From Candidatus Woesearchaeota archaeon (GTDB lineage: Archaea; Nanobdellota; Nanobdellia; SCGC-AAA011-G17; GW2011-AR20), in assembly GCA_018302465.1 (NCBI GenBank), contig JAGVZQ010000005.1, positions 1 to 38,166 of the forward strand: DNA of 38,166 nucleotides, given 5' to 3'. Made by a program: the position numbers and the translations under genes. Below are positions 37,021 through 38,166 of this stretch, piece after piece. The notes under the pieces are model-generated. The model made no database searches. It saw only the letters and a program-made list of their open reading frames with translations, and was not told the origin of the DNA. Position 1 is the first letter of the stretch; each line of letters begins with the position of its first letter.

Positions 37021-37393
37021 ACCAACTAAAAAATTTCTCTCTTTCTACTTTTTTAATAAATACAAATAATTTTCTGCTTAATTTATCAATTCTCTCACTA
37101 ACATCATCATATGATTTCTTTTTAATATATCCAAGATCTTTGCTCAATTCAATTAATACCTGCACTTCCCTAATGCTTCCATAAGCATATTGTAAAAACT
37201 GTAAATAACTTTTTTTAGTAAATCTGCTTGTTCCCTCAGCTATATTCAATGGTATAGAAGTAGCTGCCCTTCTGATTTGAGAAGTAAGATTGTTTTGTTC
37301 ATGCTCAGGAAAACTTTCAGTTAATTTATATAAAATAAGCGTCAATTCATACCCTAATTGTCATACTTCAAGGTTATTATAATTTCTCGCCAT
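37013..37393 (-). pseudogene. S23/IVP-type four-helix-bundle protein with an internal TGA
   Basis: From the ATG at 37393 the frame reads MARNYNNLEV, then TGA (37361-37363), then QLGYELTLILYKLTESFPEH and on through IRRAATSIPLNIAEGTSRF to the end. The motif LEVWQ-x-x-x-x-L is typical of the family, so TGA stands where TGG (Trp) is expected. Other genes in this window end in TGA, so a general recoding is unlikely. Either a nonsense mutation or an error is implied. A shortened protein could only start downstream, for example at the TTG in YELTLI. Proteins of this family occur as rRNA intervening-sequence proteins and as chromosomal four-helix bundles. Confidence 0.82.
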
Positions 37394-37446
37394 ATATTTT
37401 AGAACATAGAAAGATATTTAAATACAACAAATTCAACTTTATAAAA

Positions 37447-37788
37447 ATGATAAATGAAAGCGCAATAAAACAGGCATTTTCAAAAGTAAGAGAAGATTTT
37501 GAATTATTAAGAAGAGAATTAACAGAAATAAAGTCTAAAAATAATGGAACATCAGATATTCAAGATTTAAAAACTAAATTGGAAGAATTAAAAACACAGT
37601 TAACAGAAGTAGTATCTCCAGAAACAGTATATAAAACTAATTCTACAAAACAAAAAAAAGAAGTTTTAAAAGAGATAGTTAAACCCCAGGAAGTTATATC
37701 TGCTGAAAGCATACAAGTTTCAGAAGATACAAAAACAATAGAGGAAGATCTACAAGAAGTTAATACATTAGCTGATGAATATTATTAA
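37447..37788 (+). CDS. Coiled-coil protein
   Basis: The 113-residue product is helical. A probable coiled coil runs over about 3-54, including VREDFELLRRELTEIKSKN and DIQDLKTKLEELKTQL. A low-complexity Glu/Lys/Ser/Thr-rich segment follows (about 60-113). There is no Cys and no membrane segment. The family is unknown; it could be an adaptor. The TATA-like TTTAAATAC (about 37417-37425) lies about 26 bases before the ATG. It lies directly upstream of the eL41 candidate. Confidence 0.7.
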   Translation: MINESAIKQAFSKVREDFELLRRELTEIKSKNNGTSDIQDLKTKLEELKTQLTEVVSPETVYKTNSTKQKKEVLKEIVKPQEVISAESIQVSEDTKTIEEDLQEVNTLADEYY

Positions 37789-37790
37789 AA

Positions 37791-37892
37791 ATGAAAAGAA
37801 GCTCTAGACGTTGGAAGAAGAAAGGTCAAATGCGTTGGAAGTGGCAACGTAAAAAGATGAGAAAAGAAAAGAAGAAAAGAAGAATCAAATAA
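37791..37892 (+). CDS. rpl41e: Probable ribosomal protein eL41
   Basis: The 33-codon frame encodes MKRSSRRWKKKGQMRWKWQR followed by KKMRKEKKKRRIK. The inner part beginning MRWKWQRKKMRK closely resembles archaeal eL41, a single basic helix of about 25 residues that contacts both ribosomal subunits. The start could be the first ATG (37791) or the internal one (37830). It begins two bases after the stop of the coiled-coil gene. The all-basic composition with Trp and the stop position support the call, but short basic proteins can mislead. Confidence 0.65.
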   Translation: MKRSSRRWKKKGQMRWKWQRKKMRKEKKKRRIK

Positions 37893-38166
37893 GTTTTATA
37901 TTTTTTTGTAATATTTATTTCATGGAGATTAAATAGATTTCAGAAATGTGATAGTTGATTAAATTAAAGGTTAAAAATAGATAACTAAATCTGGCACCGG
38001 TCTTACCCATTATGAAATTTAATATTTAATTACTCAAATATAGTCAAATTTTTAATAAAACATCAATAGGGTGCGTTCAAAAAGTATAAATTAATTAAAA
38101 GAACATTGTAGGCGATAGCCCTACAATATACTTCTGCTCTTTGAGCAGAAAACTTAACTGAGCTAA
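37893..38166. other. Non-coding right end with a possible structured RNA
   Basis: No convincing open frame is seen. A TATA-like AGTATAAATT (about 38083-38092) is followed at about 25 bases by two perfect hairpins. The first has arms ATTGTAGG (38105-38112) and CCTACAAT (38120-38127) with a 7-base loop. The second has arms TTCTGCTC (38132-38139) and GAGCAGAA (38143-38150) with loop TTT. They could be the start of a structured RNA, or an end structure of an insertion element that continues beyond the window. Confidence 0.5.

Noticed and set aside
37013-37393. General recoding of TGA as Trp in this organism
   Set aside because: Several intact overlapping genes end with TGA at family-consistent positions, for example 22789-22959 and 19049-19732.
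1-38166. CRISPR array, rRNA genes or prophage modules
   Set aside because: No regularly spaced repeats, rRNA sequence, capsid or integrase genes are visible on either strand.

Overview
The window looks like the chromosome of an AT-rich archaeon, most likely a DPANN-type lineage such as Woesearchaeota or Pacearchaeota. This rests on gene content: group II chaperonin, Kae1 without a fused kinase, ribosomal proteins eL21 and probably eL41, RNA polymerase subunit F, a DUF655 protein, archaeal Elp3, ScpA, Lhr and Hel308 helicases, a PAC2 protein and YchF. It also rests on archaeal BRE/TATA promoters, many placed so that transcripts would be leaderless. No marker allows a firmer taxonomic call. The window may be a whole contig, because its first 66 bases recur exactly at 1206-1271.

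Layout. 1-2080 is an accessory stretch with a RelE-type and a HicBA toxin-antitoxin pair, two unknown small genes and the 66-bp direct repeat. 2190-6210 holds scpA, two tandem diverged paralogs with a possible winged-helix fold, an FKBP and the eL21-rpoF-DUF655 cluster. 6362-8497 holds an MNT/HEPN pair and a LAGLIDADG homing endonuclease that sits between elp3 and a second, displaced copy of the elp3 3' end. 8471-16264 holds elp3, the thermosome, a coiled-coil/Pro-rich pair, kae1 and membrane proteins.

16319-24373 is a metal (probably copper) island. Two leftward transcription units encode a Cys/His-rich membrane-anchored protein, a CC-X7-CC mini-protein, two tiny membrane proteins, DUF411, four or more small membrane proteins, DUF302, DUF5676, a Met-rich membrane protein, a cupredoxin, an HMA chaperone and a P1B-type ATPase. 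Three of the encoded proteins end in the same hexapeptide, GMVGGC. A divergent gene encodes a two-TM regulator with a Cys/His/Met external loop and a cytoplasmic winged helix. The perfect palindrome TGAAACTAGTTTCA lies upstream of both leftward units at the same distance from the TATA element, which suggests one regulon.

24359-33408 holds the Lhr-phosphoesterase pair, Hel308, PAC2 and an MFS transporter. 33873-37393 is a damaged stretch. ychF, a winged-helix gene, a ybjQ-like gene, a nucleotidyltransferase and an S23-type four-helix-bundle gene each carry one frameshift or nonsense change, and ychF also carries an in-frame 27-bp tandem duplication. Both tRNA genes here contain insertions. The window closes with a small coiled-coil gene, a probable eL41 gene and two strong hairpins behind a TATA element.
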